Of a DNA stretch of 64,000 bases, positions 55,291 to 63,948 are shown in pieces. The stretch's first letter is position 1, and every line of letters begins with the position of its first letter. A program made the position numbers and the translations under genes. The notes beneath the pieces were generated by a model. It was not told where the DNA came from and did no database searches. It worked only from the letters and a program-made list of their open reading frames with translations. The stretch is taken from positions 22,748 through 86,747 of the forward strand of contig JAFNAR010000003.1 of NCBI GenBank assembly GCA_017860255.1. Reading direction: 5' to 3'. The stretch is from Bacteroidota bacterium (GTDB lineage: Bacteria > Bacteroidota > Bacteroidia > Bacteroidales > P3).

Positions 55291-56558
55291 AAAAACTTTT
55301 CTTCACACTGATTTTCCTAAATACATTCTTTTTCACATCTTTTTCTCAAAAGGAATACTTGGAGTATTGGAATAATAATAATATTTCAACCAAAGGATAT
55401 AAATCCGACAAAGGAGTAAGAGTTGGTAATTGGACTTGGTTTTATGAAGATGGAACAAAAGACCATGAAGGCACTTATGATGAAAGAGGAAAAAAGATTG
55501 ACACTTGGACATATTACTATAGTAATGGAAAAATTAAAAAGCAAGAATGTTATTCAGAGAATGGATTTGAAAAAGCTTACTATAATAATGGACAATTGTA
55601 TTATTCTGTAGAAATTAAAGACGGAAAGAAAATAGGAGAATACAAGGAGTACCACAAAGACGGAAAGGTGAAAATGATTGGTAATTATGTTGAGGACGAG
55701 TTAGATGGAGATGTTGTTTGGTGGTATGAGAATGGTTATAAGGAAATGGAAGGTAGTTTAAGCAAAGGAAAGAGAGAAGGAAATTGGAAATACTACTACT
55801 ATTCAAATGGAGTTTTGGGAAGTGAAGGTAATTATATAAATGATAAAGAAACTGGAAAGTGGACTTATTATTATGAAACCAAAGAGAAATGGAGAGAAGG
55901 TAATTATGAAAATGGTTTAAGAGAAGGAGAATGGATAACTTATTATGAAAATGGAGATGTCCTTCATAAAGGAAGTTATTTAAAAGGTTTAGAAAATGGA
56001 GTTTGGGAAAGTTGGTATGAGAATGGTAAAACTAAAGATAAGGGTTCATTTGTAAATGGAAATCTATCTGGTCTTTGGAGTCATTGGTATGAAGATGGAA
56101 CTTTAAAAACAGAAGTATCATATAAGGATGGACTAAAAGATGGTCAAGAAAAGCTATATGATGAAAGAGGAGTTTTATTTCGTTTTTCAGAATATAAGCA
56201 AGGTAAGTTTCATGGAAAGGTTGAAAGATATTCTGATAGAAAGGTTTTGATAGAAAGCACAAACTATAAAGACGGATTAAAAGAAGGTCTTTCAACTTTC
56301 TATTATTTGCAAGGAGCCAAACAAAGAGAACAATCTTTTAAGGCAGGAAAACCTGATGGTAAATGGGCAGAATATCATGAAAATGGCAACAAAGCATCTG
56401 AAGGAACTTATTCTAATGGCAAACAAGTAGGGAAGTGGGTTAGTTATGACAGATATGGAAATAAGTCTTCAATTGTAATATATAAAAACGGAAGAAGAGT
56501 ATCTCAAGAAATTCTCAAAAAAGACCAAGAACAGAAATCAAAATCGAAAACATTTTAA
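55287..56558 (+). CDS. MORN-like (YwqK family) repeat protein
   Basis: 423 residues with signal peptide (1-20, FTSFSQ). Then about 14 imperfect repeats of 22-25 residues with the consensus G-x-W-x-Y-Y-x-x-G-x-x-x-x-E-G-x-Y-x-x-G-x-x-x-G, for example TWTYYYSNGKIKKQE, NWKYYYYSNGVLGSEG and KWAEYHENGNKASEG. The family is called 'toxin-antitoxin YwqK antitoxin' in databases but the name is not functional evidence. Repeats form a beta-meander. It is probably an exported structural or binding protein, translationally coupled to the DUF4270 gene. Confidence 0.88.
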   Translation: MKKLFFTLIFLNTFFFTSFSQKEYLEYWNNNNISTKGYKSDKGVRVGNWTWFYEDGTKDHEGTYDERGKKIDTWTYYYSNGKIKKQECYSENGFEKAYYNNGQLYYSVEIKDGKKIGEYKEYHKDGKVKMIGNYVEDELDGDVVWWYENGYKEMEGSLSKGKREGNWKYYYYSNGVLGSEGNYINDKETGKWTYYYETKEKWREGNYENGLREGEWITYYENGDVLHKGSYLKGLENGVWESWYENGKTKDKGSFVNGNLSGLWSHWYEDGTLKTEVSYKDGLKDGQEKLYDERGVLFRFSEYKQGKFHGKVERYSDRKVLIESTNYKDGLKEGLSTFYYLQGAKQREQSFKAGKPDGKWAEYHENGNKASEGTYSNGKQVGKWVSYDRYGNKSSIVIYKNGRRVSQEILKKDQEQKSKSKTF

Positions 56559-56578
56559 TGGTTTAATAAATAAAACAA

Positions 56579-57178
56579 ATGCTAAGTCTTAATGAATTAT
56601 TGGAGTATAGAATTATTCTTGCATCAAAATCGCCAAGACGGTTAAGTTTATTAAAACAAATGGGATTTAAGGTTGAGGTTGTAAGATTTGATGTTAACGA
56701 AGATTATCCCCTCAATATAGAATATTCCTCTATTCCTGAATATTTAGCTGAAAAGAAAGCAAAAGCATTTGATATAAATAAGCTTGAAGAAAAGGATATT
56801 TTGCTAACAGCAGATACCATGGTTTTCTTAAACACTCAAACAGTTGATAAGCCAAAAGACAAAGAAGATGCAATATCTTTATTAAAAAAGTTATCAAATC
56901 AAACTCACCAAGTAATTACTGGCTGTTCTCTCAAAACAAAATTCAAAACAAAATCATTTTCTGTTAAAACAGAGGTTAGTTTTAAGCAATTAACCAATGA
57001 GGAAATAATCTATTATGTAGAAAACTACAAACCCTACGATAAGGCAGGTTCTTATGGCATTCAAGAATGGATAGGTCTAATTGGAGTAGAAAAGATTCAA
57101 GGGTGCTACTATAATGTAATGGGACTTCCAACACAAGAGATTTTCAATCAAATTAACCATATAATAAATACAAAATAA
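56579..57178 (+). CDS. maf: Maf-family nucleotide pyrophosphatase
   Basis: 199 residues. Conserved ILASKSPRRLSLLKQMGF at residues 13-30, DILLTADTMVF, KPKDKEDA, and YDKAGSYGIQEWIGLIGVEKIQGCYYNVMGLP at the C-terminus. It hydrolyses modified or canonical nucleoside triphosphates such as dTTP/UTP. Downstream, a response regulator starts 2 bp after its stop. Confidence 0.95.
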   Translation: MLSLNELLEYRIILASKSPRRLSLLKQMGFKVEVVRFDVNEDYPLNIEYSSIPEYLAEKKAKAFDINKLEEKDILLTADTMVFLNTQTVDKPKDKEDAISLLKKLSNQTHQVITGCSLKTKFKTKSFSVKTEVSFKQLTNEEIIYYVENYKPYDKAGSYGIQEWIGLIGVEKIQGCYYNVMGLPTQEIFNQINHIINTK

Positions 57179-57180
57179 GT

Positions 57181-57876
57181 ATGGCAAACGAAAATTACAA
57201 AGTATTGATAGTTGATGACGAAGAAGATATTTTAGAATTCCTTTCTTACTCATTAACTAAAGATGGTTTCATTACCAAAACAGCCAAAACGGGTTATGAA
57301 GCTATAAACATTGCAAAGGACTTTATCCCTGATGTAATTGTGTTGGATGTTATGATGCCAGGCATTGATGGAATTGAAACATGCACAGAGCTTAGAGCAA
57401 TTGAAGAATTGCATAACACTATGATAATTTTCCTTACTGCCAGAAACGAAGACTATTCGCAAATTGCAGGATTTGATGCTGGAGCCGATGATTATGTTTC
57501 AAAACCAATCAAACCCAAAGTATTATCCTCTCGACTTAAAGCTCTTCTGAGAAGAAAGCCAGGAACTTATTCAAAGCAAGAAACAAGTGATAATATTCTT
57601 GTTAGAAATGATTTAACAATAGATAGAGAAAAATATATTGTATTTGTTCAAGACCGAGAAATACTCCTTTCAAAAAAAGAATTTGAACTTCTATATTTCT
57701 TAGCCTCCAAACCCAACAAGGTTTTCTCAAGAGATGAAATTTATTCTGCCGTTTGGGAAGATGGAATAATTGTTGGAGAAAGAACAATTGATGTTCATAT
57801 CCGCAAACTAAGAGATAAACTAAAGATAGATAATATCAAAACATATAAAGGCGTTGGTTATAAATACGAAGAATAA
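57181..57876 (+). CDS. OmpR/PhoB-family response regulator
   Basis: 231 residues. Receiver domain with D12/D13, phosphoacceptor D56 in VIVLDVMMPGIDG, T86 in FLTAR and K108 in SKPIKP; winged-helix DNA-binding domain ending VWEDGIIVGERTIDVHIRKLRDKL and YKGVGYKYEE. It pairs with the histidine kinase 5 bp downstream. It may bind direct repeats spaced 11 bases, like those before the phosphate transporter at 7973-8011, but this link is inferred. Confidence 0.95.
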   Translation: MANENYKVLIVDDEEDILEFLSYSLTKDGFITKTAKTGYEAINIAKDFIPDVIVLDVMMPGIDGIETCTELRAIEELHNTMIIFLTARNEDYSQIAGFDAGADDYVSKPIKPKVLSSRLKALLRRKPGTYSKQETSDNILVRNDLTIDREKYIVFVQDREILLSKKEFELLYFLASKPNKVFSRDEIYSAVWEDGIIVGERTIDVHIRKLRDKLKIDNIKTYKGVGYKYEE

Positions 57877-57881
57877 AGAAA

Positions 57882-58919
57882 ATGAAAATAAAGTCTTTAA
57901 CATTAAGGATTATTATCTTTTCCTCAATCCTGTTTTTAGCCCTTTTGACAGGAATACTTGTTTGGTTTAAGGACAATTTATTTTTACCAACAATTATATC
58001 AGCCATAGTTTTTATCCTTTCCAACTATTTCTATGTTAAATACACAATAGATAGAGAGTTTTACGATAAGGTAAGAACAATATACAAGAATATCTACAAC
58101 TATAAAGTATCTAAAATAGACCTTAAGCATAGAATAAAATCTTCAAAAATTGGGCTTGATGAAGTAAAAAAAGAAGTGTCCGATTGGATGGATGAGAATG
58201 ATAAGCAAATAAGCAATATGATTGCCCTTGAAAAGTATAGAAAGGAATATATTGGTGATGTTGCTCACGAACTTAAAACTCCAATATTCAATATTCAAGG
58301 ATATGTCTCCACACTTCTTGATGGAGCAATGGAAGATCCTCATTTAACCAAGAAATATCTTATAAGAGCAGAGGCAGGCATAGATAGATTAATAGCCATT
58401 GTTCAAGACCTTGACACCATAGCCCAATTGGAACTTGATGAAGTGCAGCTTCAAATTACTCATTTCAATATAACACAGCTTATAGATGAGGTTATAGATA
58501 GTTTTGAATTGAAAGCCTTAGATAGAAAAGTAGCATTGGTATTTCATAATCTTGACCCTGTGATTGTGGAAGCCGATAAAGGCAGAATAAGACAGGTTTT
58601 GGTTAATTTGATAGAGAATGCTATAAAATATAGTAAGGACGAGAATGGGGAAGTAAGGATTAAAATATTTGATATGGATGATCTATATCTTGTTGAAATA
58701 TCAGATAAGGGCATAGGCATTGAAGAAAAAGATATAGAAAGAGTCTTTGAACGATTCTATAGAACAGATAAAGCACGCTCCAGAGAATATGGAGGCACAG
58801 GATTGGGCTTAGCAATAGTAAAACATATAATAGAAGCACATAATCAAACAATCAACGTAAGGAGCACCATAGGACAAGGAACAGTCTTTGGGTTTACCCT
58901 CAAAAAACACGTTGAATAA
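57882..58919 (+). CDS. PhoR-like sensor histidine kinase
   Basis: 345 residues. Two N-terminal membrane segments (about 8-28 and 34-54) with almost no periplasmic part, a HAMP-like or linker segment, DHp domain with the phosphorylated His in GDVAHELKTPIFNIQG (H129), and HATPase motifs N (VLVNLIENAIKYS), G1 (EISDKGIGI), F (VFERFYRTDKAR) and G2 (GTGLGLAIVKHI). The short periplasmic loop suggests sensing in or at the membrane or by partner proteins, as in PhoR. It is the last gene of the maf-RR-HK group. Confidence 0.95.
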   Translation: MKIKSLTLRIIIFSSILFLALLTGILVWFKDNLFLPTIISAIVFILSNYFYVKYTIDREFYDKVRTIYKNIYNYKVSKIDLKHRIKSSKIGLDEVKKEVSDWMDENDKQISNMIALEKYRKEYIGDVAHELKTPIFNIQGYVSTLLDGAMEDPHLTKKYLIRAEAGIDRLIAIVQDLDTIAQLELDEVQLQITHFNITQLIDEVIDSFELKALDRKVALVFHNLDPVIVEADKGRIRQVLVNLIENAIKYSKDENGEVRIKIFDMDDLYLVEISDKGIGIEEKDIERVFERFYRTDKARSREYGGTGLGLAIVKHIIEAHNQTINVRSTIGQGTVFGFTLKKHVE

Positions 58920-59127
58920 CACCAAATAGAATTGGTGAAATGTCATCTCATTTTATCAAAACAAAGATTAAGTGTCGTAAAATCCTTATTTAGTTTCCGT
59001 TAAAGCTAAAAATGCAGTACTTAAAATTATAGATTTTAGATAGTCTAAGAATATTGAATTTTATTTTACAAGATTTTTTTTCTAATAATAAATTAGATGA
59101 TATCAGTTCTATTAATATAAAAAGAGT
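58920..59127. other. Intergenic gap between the kinase and HNH genes
   Basis: 208 bases of AT-rich sequence between convergent genes. No hairpin, repeat or frame worth reporting. Confidence 0.6.
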
Positions 59128-59883
59128 TTAGTCTTTTAGCATCTCCTTCATTTCTTTTATTGAAAAAGGAGGATCTTTTTTGTGAATTATTGAATGACAA
59201 TTTGGACAAACTGGTACTAAATCTTTTATAGGGTCAATTTGATAAGTTTTTCCAATTTGTGATACTGGGATCAAATGATGAATGTGAATAAATCCTTTCC
59301 CAATATCACCATAAATCTTTACAAAATCAAAATTACAAATCACACATTTTGTCCCCCAATGTTTAATACACAATTCTCGTGCCTTTGAATTTCTTTCGTA
59401 AGAGTTTACTGTTATTGTCTTTTTTAAGCCTTCGTAAAATTCAGAATTGATGTCTTTAGGAAGCTCTTCAGCATAAGAGATTTCTTTTGTTAAGCAGGTC
59501 TTTTCTAATGCTTTTTTTAGCTCAGGTTTTAATTGCCAAACAAATTTCTTCCCTTCATCCCAACCATTAAAAAATAAATCCCAAAACTTGTATTGTTTTT
59601 CATTTCTCTTAGTAAAATTAATATCATACTTGGTAGCAATTCTTTTTGCATATCTTCCAATTTCAAGATTTAATGGGGGATGAGTAGTATCTAAAATTAG
59701 TGCAATTTGACTTGCATACGCTTTATGGTTTTCAAAAGAATATAAGGTTTGAAAAATTGATAAATCAAGTTCATTTGTAAGTTCGTTGTCTAAAAGAATG
59801 TTAGACCACTCTGGAATGTTTAATCTTGACTCTTCTGTAGCTATATTTAAAGGTTTTTCCCCTTTTGGAATTTCTACTTTCAT
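59128..59883 (-). CDS. HNH endonuclease
   Basis: 251 residues. The C-terminal HNH fold has CVICNF (zinc Cys pair), KGFIHIHHLIPVSQIG (the HH catalytic motif) and DLVPVCPNCHSIIHK (second Cys pair and the C-terminal His). N-terminally a predicted winged-helix-like domain (about 30-115) with SIFQTLYSFENHKAYASQIALILD is attached; this combination occurs in McrA-like and other stand-alone restriction nucleases. No methylase or partner gene is adjacent. It could cut modified or foreign DNA, but the target is unknown. Confidence 0.88.
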   Translation of the reverse strand: MKVEIPKGEKPLNIATEESRLNIPEWSNILLDNELTNELDLSIFQTLYSFENHKAYASQIALILDTTHPPLNLEIGRYAKRIATKYDINFTKRNEKQYKFWDLFFNGWDEGKKFVWQLKPELKKALEKTCLTKEISYAEELPKDINSEFYEGLKKTITVNSYERNSKARELCIKHWGTKCVICNFDFVKIYGDIGKGFIHIHHLIPVSQIGKTYQIDPIKDLVPVCPNCHSIIHKKDPPFSIKEMKEMLKD

Positions 59884-59968
59884 TTTATAATATCTATCTC
59901 AACATATCCTATAACAAGGTTTGATATTGCAAATACCACAAATCAAAAAGAGGATAAATTAATTAAAG

Positions 59969-60042
59969 TGGAGCGTAGGGGAGTCGAACCCCTGACCTTT
60001 AGACTGCCAGTCTAACGCTCTAGCCAACTGAGCTAACGCCCC
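59969..60042 (-). tRNA. tRNA-Ala (GGC)
   Basis: Minus strand. Acceptor GGGGCGT / ACGCTCC, D-arm with GCTCAGTTGG, anticodon stem TTAGA/TCTAA with loop CTGGCAG (anticodon GGC), T-arm GGTTCGACTCC and discriminator A. No CCA is encoded. Confidence 0.97.
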
Positions 60043-60051
60043 AAAACTTTG

Positions 60052-60059
60052 CAAAGATA
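60052..60059 (-). promoter_or_regulatory. Promoter -7 element for tRNA-Ala
   Basis: Minus strand TATCTTTG, 9 bases before the tRNA 5' end, followed by CAAAG. The -33 is not convincing. Confidence 0.6.
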
Positions 60060-60104
60060 TGAATACGTAAAGATATATTCACAATTGGGACAATAAAATG
60101 ATTT

Positions 60105-60674
60105 TTATGGTTTCTTATTGTAGGCGTTCATTGTTCTATCCATTCCAATTGTTGAAAAGGATTTAATGATTTCTACTATTGTGTCAAGTTTTTGATTTAT
60201 TGTTGCCAATTCGCCTTCATCCCATTTCCCCAAAACATAATCAACCTGTCTTCCTTTTGAGAAATTGTCTCCAATACCAAAACGTAGTCTGTTGAATTTA
60301 TTATGTCCCAAGGTTTCAATTATATGACTTAATCCGTTATGTCCCCCATCGCTTCCTGTCATTCTCATTCTAATGGTTCCAAGTGGAAGAGCAATATCGT
60401 CAAGTATTATTAAAATGTTTTCAAGAGGAATATCCTCCTTGTCCATCCAATATTTAACTGCCTTACCGCTAAGATTCATATAAGTTGTAGGCTTTGCTAA
60501 AATAATTGTTCTGCCTTTAAACTTGGTTTTTGCAATATAGGCATGTCTTTCTAATGAAAATGCACAATCGGTTTGACTTTTTGCAAAGTAATCCAAAGCC
60601 ATAAATCCAATATTATGACGTGTATTCTCATATTCCTTTCCAATATTGCCCAAACCAATGATTAGGTATTTCAT
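60105..60674 (-). CDS. pth: Peptidyl-tRNA hydrolase
   Basis: 189 residues. LIIGLGNIGKEYENTRHNIGFMALD carries the catalytic His, LAKPTTYMNLSGKAV and ILIILDDIALPLGTIRMRMTGSDGGHNGLSHI are the conserved blocks, and RLRFGIGD follows. It frees tRNA from peptidyl-tRNA. A stem-loop lies between it and rplY, its upstream gene on the minus strand. Confidence 0.96.
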   Translation of the reverse strand: MKYLIIGLGNIGKEYENTRHNIGFMALDYFAKSQTDCAFSLERHAYIAKTKFKGRTIILAKPTTYMNLSGKAVKYWMDKEDIPLENILIILDDIALPLGTIRMRMTGSDGGHNGLSHIIETLGHNKFNRLRFGIGDNFSKGRQVDYVLGKWDEGELATINQKLDTIVEIIKSFSTIGMDRTMNAYNKKP

Positions 60675-60696
60675 CTTATTTAGTTTTTAAAGTAAA

Positions 60697-60721
60697 ATGG
60701 CGAACAATTTCTGCTCGCCAT
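60697..60721 (-). terminator. Stem-loop between rplY and pth
   Basis: ATGGCGA (60697-60703) pairs with TCGCCAT (60715-60721). Read on the minus strand it is followed by TTTTACTTT, so it may terminate or attenuate between rplY and pth. Confidence 0.6.
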
Positions 60722-60746
60722 ATCTACTTAATGTTATAAAGTCTTT

Positions 60747-61310
60747 TTATTTAGCTGCAGCTGCTGATTGACGAGTTGATTTAACCCAAATAACAACTGA
60801 AGATTTAACATTTAAAATATCAACATTTGGAATATTAATTTCTTCAACCTTTACTCCTTGACCAATGTTAAGTTCAGAAATATTAACTTCAACAAATTGA
60901 GGAATAGCGTTAGGAAGACCTTTAAGTTTCATTTTACGAATCTTAGTTTCAAGTTTTCCCCCTTGAAGAACTCCAGGAGCAACTCCAACTGCTTTAATTG
61001 GAACTGAAATTGTAATTGGTTTGTCATCATACAAACGTAAGAAGTCTGCGTGAATAACTTCATCACTTACTGGGTGATATTGAATGTCTTGAAGAATGGT
61101 AAGAGTTTTCTTTCCATCAATGTTCAATTCAACATAATTTGTGTCTGGAGTAAACAATAATGGTTTAAATTCTGTTAAGTCAACAGAAAATCTTACTTGT
61201 TCTTCTCCACCATACATTACGCAAGGAACTAATCCTTTTCTGCGAAGAGATTTTGCATCTTTTTTCCCTACGTTCTCTCTTAGAGAACCGCTCATAGATA
61301 CTGTTTTCAT
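60747..61310 (-). CDS. rplY: 50S ribosomal protein L25 (Ctc type)
   Basis: 187 residues, so the long L25/Ctc form with a C-terminal extension domain. Motifs: SLRENVGKKDAKSLRRKGLVPCVMYGG, HADFLRLYDDKPITISVPI, PGVLQGGKLETKIRKMKLKGLP, and GQGVKVEEINIPN. It binds 5S rRNA. The neighbouring pth gene follows and prs is upstream, the usual Bacteroidota and Gram-positive order prs-rplY-pth. Confidence 0.95.
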   Translation of the reverse strand: MKTVSMSGSLRENVGKKDAKSLRRKGLVPCVMYGGEEQVRFSVDLTEFKPLLFTPDTNYVELNIDGKKTLTILQDIQYHPVSDEVIHADFLRLYDDKPITISVPIKAVGVAPGVLQGGKLETKIRKMKLKGLPNAIPQFVEVNISELNIGQGVKVEEINIPNVDILNVKSSVVIWVKSTRQSAAAAK

Positions 61311-61365
61311 CTTTCTTATTTATTTTTATTTATTAATTTACCCTATTTAGTTAGGGCTTTATTTT

Positions 61366-62361
61366 TTAAAACTTAATTGTTAAACCTTTTTTGCTAATTG
61401 CCATTTCATAGAAGTCAGCAATTGATTCATTAAATTCAACTCTGCGGATTGCTTCTGCAAAAATTGGTGCAACAGAAAGGGCTCTTATCTTAGAAGAAAT
61501 TTGTTTTAAAGGAATTGTGTCAGTAACAATTAATTCTTCCATTTGAGAATTTTCAATTTTTTCAACTGCATCTCCACTCAAAACAGGGTGAGTAATCATT
61601 GCTCTAACGCTTTTTGCTCCTTTTGTTTTAATAACTTCTGCAGCTTTGCAAAGGGTGTTGCCAGTATCAACAATATCATCAACCAAAATAACATGTTTTC
61701 CTGCAACATCTCCAATCAATTGCATTGTTCCAATTTCATTTGGTTTGTTTCTTTGTTTGTAGCACATAACAAATCCACAACCTAATTTCTTAGCATATTC
61801 ACTTGCTCTTTTTGTGCCTCCAACATCTGGAGATGCAAACAATACATCATCTAAATTAAAGCTATCACTTGCCAAGCCTCTTAAATAAGGAATAAATATT
61901 GAAGAAGCATAAAGGTGGTCAACAGGAACATCGAAGAATCCTTGAATTTGATCTGCGTGAAGGTCAATAGTTATAACACGAGTTACTCCAACAGCAGTTA
62001 ATATGTCAGCTACAAGTTTAGCTGTAATTGGAACACGTGGTTTGTCCTTACGGTCTTGACGTGCAAATCCAAAATAAGGGATAACTGCAATTATTCTTTT
62101 TGCTGAAGCACGCTTTGCAGCATCAACATACATTAACAACTCCATTAAATTATCTGCTGGAGCAAAGGTAGATTGAATAATAAATACATCTCTTCCTCTA
62201 ATGTTTTCTTCAAAAGAAGGTTGAAATTCTCCGTCTGCATATTGAAGAACTTGTGAGTCTCCAATAGGTTTACCATAAATGTTTGCAATGTCTTTTGCTA
62301 AATAAGAAGTTGCTCTTCCAGTAAAGATTGCAACACTGTCTTTAGGGTTATTTGTTTGCAT
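61366..62361 (-). CDS. prs: Ribose-phosphate pyrophosphokinase
   Basis: 331 residues. VAIFTGRATSYLAKDIANIYGKPIG, EFQPSFEENIRGRDVFIIQST, the RQDRKDKPRVPITAKLVADIL block with the catalytic His-Lys region, and the PRPP motif VILVDDIVDTGNTLCKAAEV. It makes PRPP from ribose 5-phosphate and ATP for nucleotide and amino acid synthesis. A candidate minus-strand -7 element (TAATTTTG) is at 62403-62410. Confidence 0.97.
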   Translation of the reverse strand: MQTNNPKDSVAIFTGRATSYLAKDIANIYGKPIGDSQVLQYADGEFQPSFEENIRGRDVFIIQSTFAPADNLMELLMYVDAAKRASAKRIIAVIPYFGFARQDRKDKPRVPITAKLVADILTAVGVTRVITIDLHADQIQGFFDVPVDHLYASSIFIPYLRGLASDSFNLDDVLFASPDVGGTKRASEYAKKLGCGFVMCYKQRNKPNEIGTMQLIGDVAGKHVILVDDIVDTGNTLCKAAEVIKTKGAKSVRAMITHPVLSGDAVEKIENSQMEELIVTDTIPLKQISSKIRALSVAPIFAEAIRRVEFNESIADFYEMAISKKGLTIKF

Positions 62362-62402
62362 AGTTGATAATTATAATGAATAGTGATGTTTTTTTGAAAG
62401 TG

Positions 62403-62410
62403 CAAAATTA
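62403..62410 (-). promoter_or_regulatory. Candidate -7 element for prs
   Basis: Minus strand TAATTTTG, followed by CAC, 42 bases before the prs ATG at 62361. Confidence 0.4.
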
Positions 62411-62448
62411 GTGAAGAAAATTGGAATATGAAAAAAAACGAAGGTTTA

Positions 62449-62479
62449 TTTGTATAAAAAGAAAATCTTTGTACCTTTG
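62449..62479 (+). promoter_or_regulatory. Bacteroidota-type promoter for tRNA-Leu
   Basis: TTTG (62449-62452), 19-base spacer, TACCTTTG (62472-62479). It fits the same consensus as the tRNA-Asp promoter. Confidence 0.85.
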
Positions 62480-62507
62480 CACTCTTATTTGAGTTAATCG
62501 AATAGTC

Positions 62508-62591
62508 GCATCAGTGGCGGAACTGGTAGACGCGCTAGACTCAAAATCTAGTGAGGTAACACTCGTGCCGGTTCGATTCCGGCCTGATGTA
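62508..62591 (+). tRNA. tRNA-Leu (CAA)
   Basis: Acceptor GCATCAG / CTGATGT (G-U at the end), anticodon stem CTAGA/TCTAG with loop CTCAAAA (anticodon CAA), a long variable arm (TGAGGTAACACTCG) and T-arm GGTTCGATTCC. No CCA. Confidence 0.97.
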
Positions 62592-62592
62592 C

Positions 62593-62625
62593 AAAGGGAT
62601 TTCAATTATTGAAATCCCTTTTCGT
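62593..62625 (+). terminator. Intrinsic terminator after tRNA-Leu
   Basis: AAAGGGATTTCAA (62593-62605) / TTGAAATCCCTTT (62609-62621), then TTCG and T-rich sequence. The same hairpin could end the convergent minus-strand gene. Confidence 0.85.
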
Positions 62626-62627
62626 TT

Positions 62628-63203
62628 TTAGTTTATCATATTAAAAAGACATCCCACATAAAGCCTAATTCCTTTGTGAAAAATATCTCCTGAAGGAGAA
62701 GTAACGTAATCTAATTTTGCACTTAGGTTAGCTTTTGAAGAAATTTTATACTCATAAGAAATAAATGGAGAAGTAATGAAACTTCCTTTTTTATCCCATT
62801 TCACATAATCAAAAGCATCCGAAGAATTATTATCTACAACAATCTCCATTTGCTTATTGCTTCCTCCTCCAATTGTTAGACCAACAATAAATAATGATTT
62901 CTTATATGGAAAAATAAACTCTCCCAAAACTCCACCCCAACCAATGGAATAAAAACTGCCATCCTTTTTGTAAGTGGCACTGCTTCCATATCCTTCACAA
63001 CCTATTCTAAAATTATTACAAACTTTAAATGACATCTTACCCCCAATTCCTAAGGCTATATCGTCAATACTATTCAAATAACCAGAATTCAAATACATTC
63101 CTCCAATAAGTTTTGCATCTTGTCTGTTTTGTGAAAAGGAAGAAAAGGCAATAAAAGAAAAACAAAGGATTAATAATTGTATTCTTATAAGTTTTTTAAT
63201 CAT
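62628..63203 (-). CDS. Outer-membrane beta-barrel-like protein
   Basis: 192 residues from ATG 63203 (an upstream in-frame ATG at 63230 would add 9 residues without a signal peptide advantage). Signal peptide 1-25 (FSSFSQ). The rest alternates hydrophobic and polar residues with short turns (GYLNSIDDIALGIGGKMSFK, GWGGVLGEFIFPY, FISYEYKI, LRLYVGC-like end) as in small outer-membrane barrels. Specific function unknown. Its 3' end abuts the tRNA-Leu terminator. Confidence 0.75.
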   Translation of the reverse strand: MIKKLIRIQLLILCFSFIAFSSFSQNRQDAKLIGGMYLNSGYLNSIDDIALGIGGKMSFKVCNNFRIGCEGYGSSATYKKDGSFYSIGWGGVLGEFIFPYKKSLFIVGLTIGGGSNKQMEIVVDNNSSDAFDYVKWDKKGSFITSPFISYEYKISSKANLSAKLDYVTSPSGDIFHKGIRLYVGCLFNMIN

Positions 63204-63235
63204 AGTTCTAAAGTGGTGTTTTTTAAGCATCAAAA

Positions 63236-63268
63236 AAATAAGGTTAAGTTGAAATTTAACCTTATTTT
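63236..63268 (-). terminator. Intrinsic terminator of mscL
   Basis: Stem AAATAAGGTTAA (63236-63247) / TTAACCTTATTT (63256-63267). On the minus strand it is followed by TTTTTTG, 26-58 bases past the mscL stop. Confidence 0.75.
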
Positions 63269-63293
63269 AAGGATGAGAAATAAGAGGAAAAGT

Positions 63294-63701
63294 CTATTTG
63301 TTCTTAAGTAAATCTCTTATTTCGGTTAATAATTTCTCTTCTTTTGAAGGTTCAGGAGCAGGTTTTACTTCCTCTTTCTTTTCTTCTTTTTTCTTTGCAG
63401 CATTAAGTAATTTAATAACCATAAAAATTGAAAAAGCAATTATTAGAAAGTCAAAAGCAACCTGAATAAAGTTTCCATAGTTTAAGGTAACTGCAGGCAC
63501 ATCGCCAACAGCATCTTTCAAAACAAATTTAAGGTCAGTGAAATTCACTCCTCCAACCAATAGTCCAAGAGGAGGCATAATTATATCACTTACAATAGAA
63601 GTAATAATTTTACCAAAGGCAGCACCAATAATGATACCCACAGCCATATCAATGGCATTTCCTTTAATTGCAAAGGTTTTAAATTCTTGTAAAAGTTTCA
63701 T
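63294..63701 (-). CDS. mscL: Large-conductance mechanosensitive channel
   Basis: 135 residues. The N-terminal helix and TM1 [32 protein letters not shown] (about 5-36), a short periplasmic loop, TM2 (about 70-95, [21 protein letters not shown]) and a Lys/Glu-rich C-terminal helix bundle. It opens under membrane tension to release solutes at hypo-osmotic shock. Monocistronic; the minus-strand promoter was not identified. Confidence 0.95.
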   Translation of the reverse strand: MKLLQEFKTFAIKGNAIDMAVGIIIGAAFGKIITSIVSDIIMPPLGLLVGGVNFTDLKFVLKDAVGDVPAVTLNYGNFIQVAFDFLIIAFSIFMVIKLLNAAKKKEEKKEEVKPAPEPSKEEKLLTEIRDLLKNK

Positions 63702-63911
63702 ATTCCTTTTCGTTTTTTGGTTTATAAATTGTCCACACTTATTTAAGTAAATCTGATAAATGAGAACGTTTCAACAATATTCATAAGTCTTACAGGAAGA
63801 CAAATAAAACTTGTTTATTAAAAACAAAAATAACAAAAAATGATTATGTGGGAGTTTTTTAGAAAAAATAAACAAGGTTTCCCTCCAAAAAGAAGAGATA
63901 TAAAACTGACT

Positions 63912-63948
63912 TGTCCTGAAAAAAGTTGACACAAAAACCCAAATCAAC
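63912..63948 (+). mobile_element. Possible left end of an insertion sequence
   Basis: TGTCCTGAAAAAAGTTGACA at 63912-63931 resembles IS3-group-type terminal inverted repeats (TGT...AAAAAGTTGACA). The matching right end lies outside the window, so this cannot be verified. Confidence 0.35.

Noticed and set aside
55287..56558. CRISPR array or DNA minisatellite in the MORN-like gene
   Set aside because: The repetition is at the protein level, codons vary, and there are no identical DNA repeats with unique spacers.
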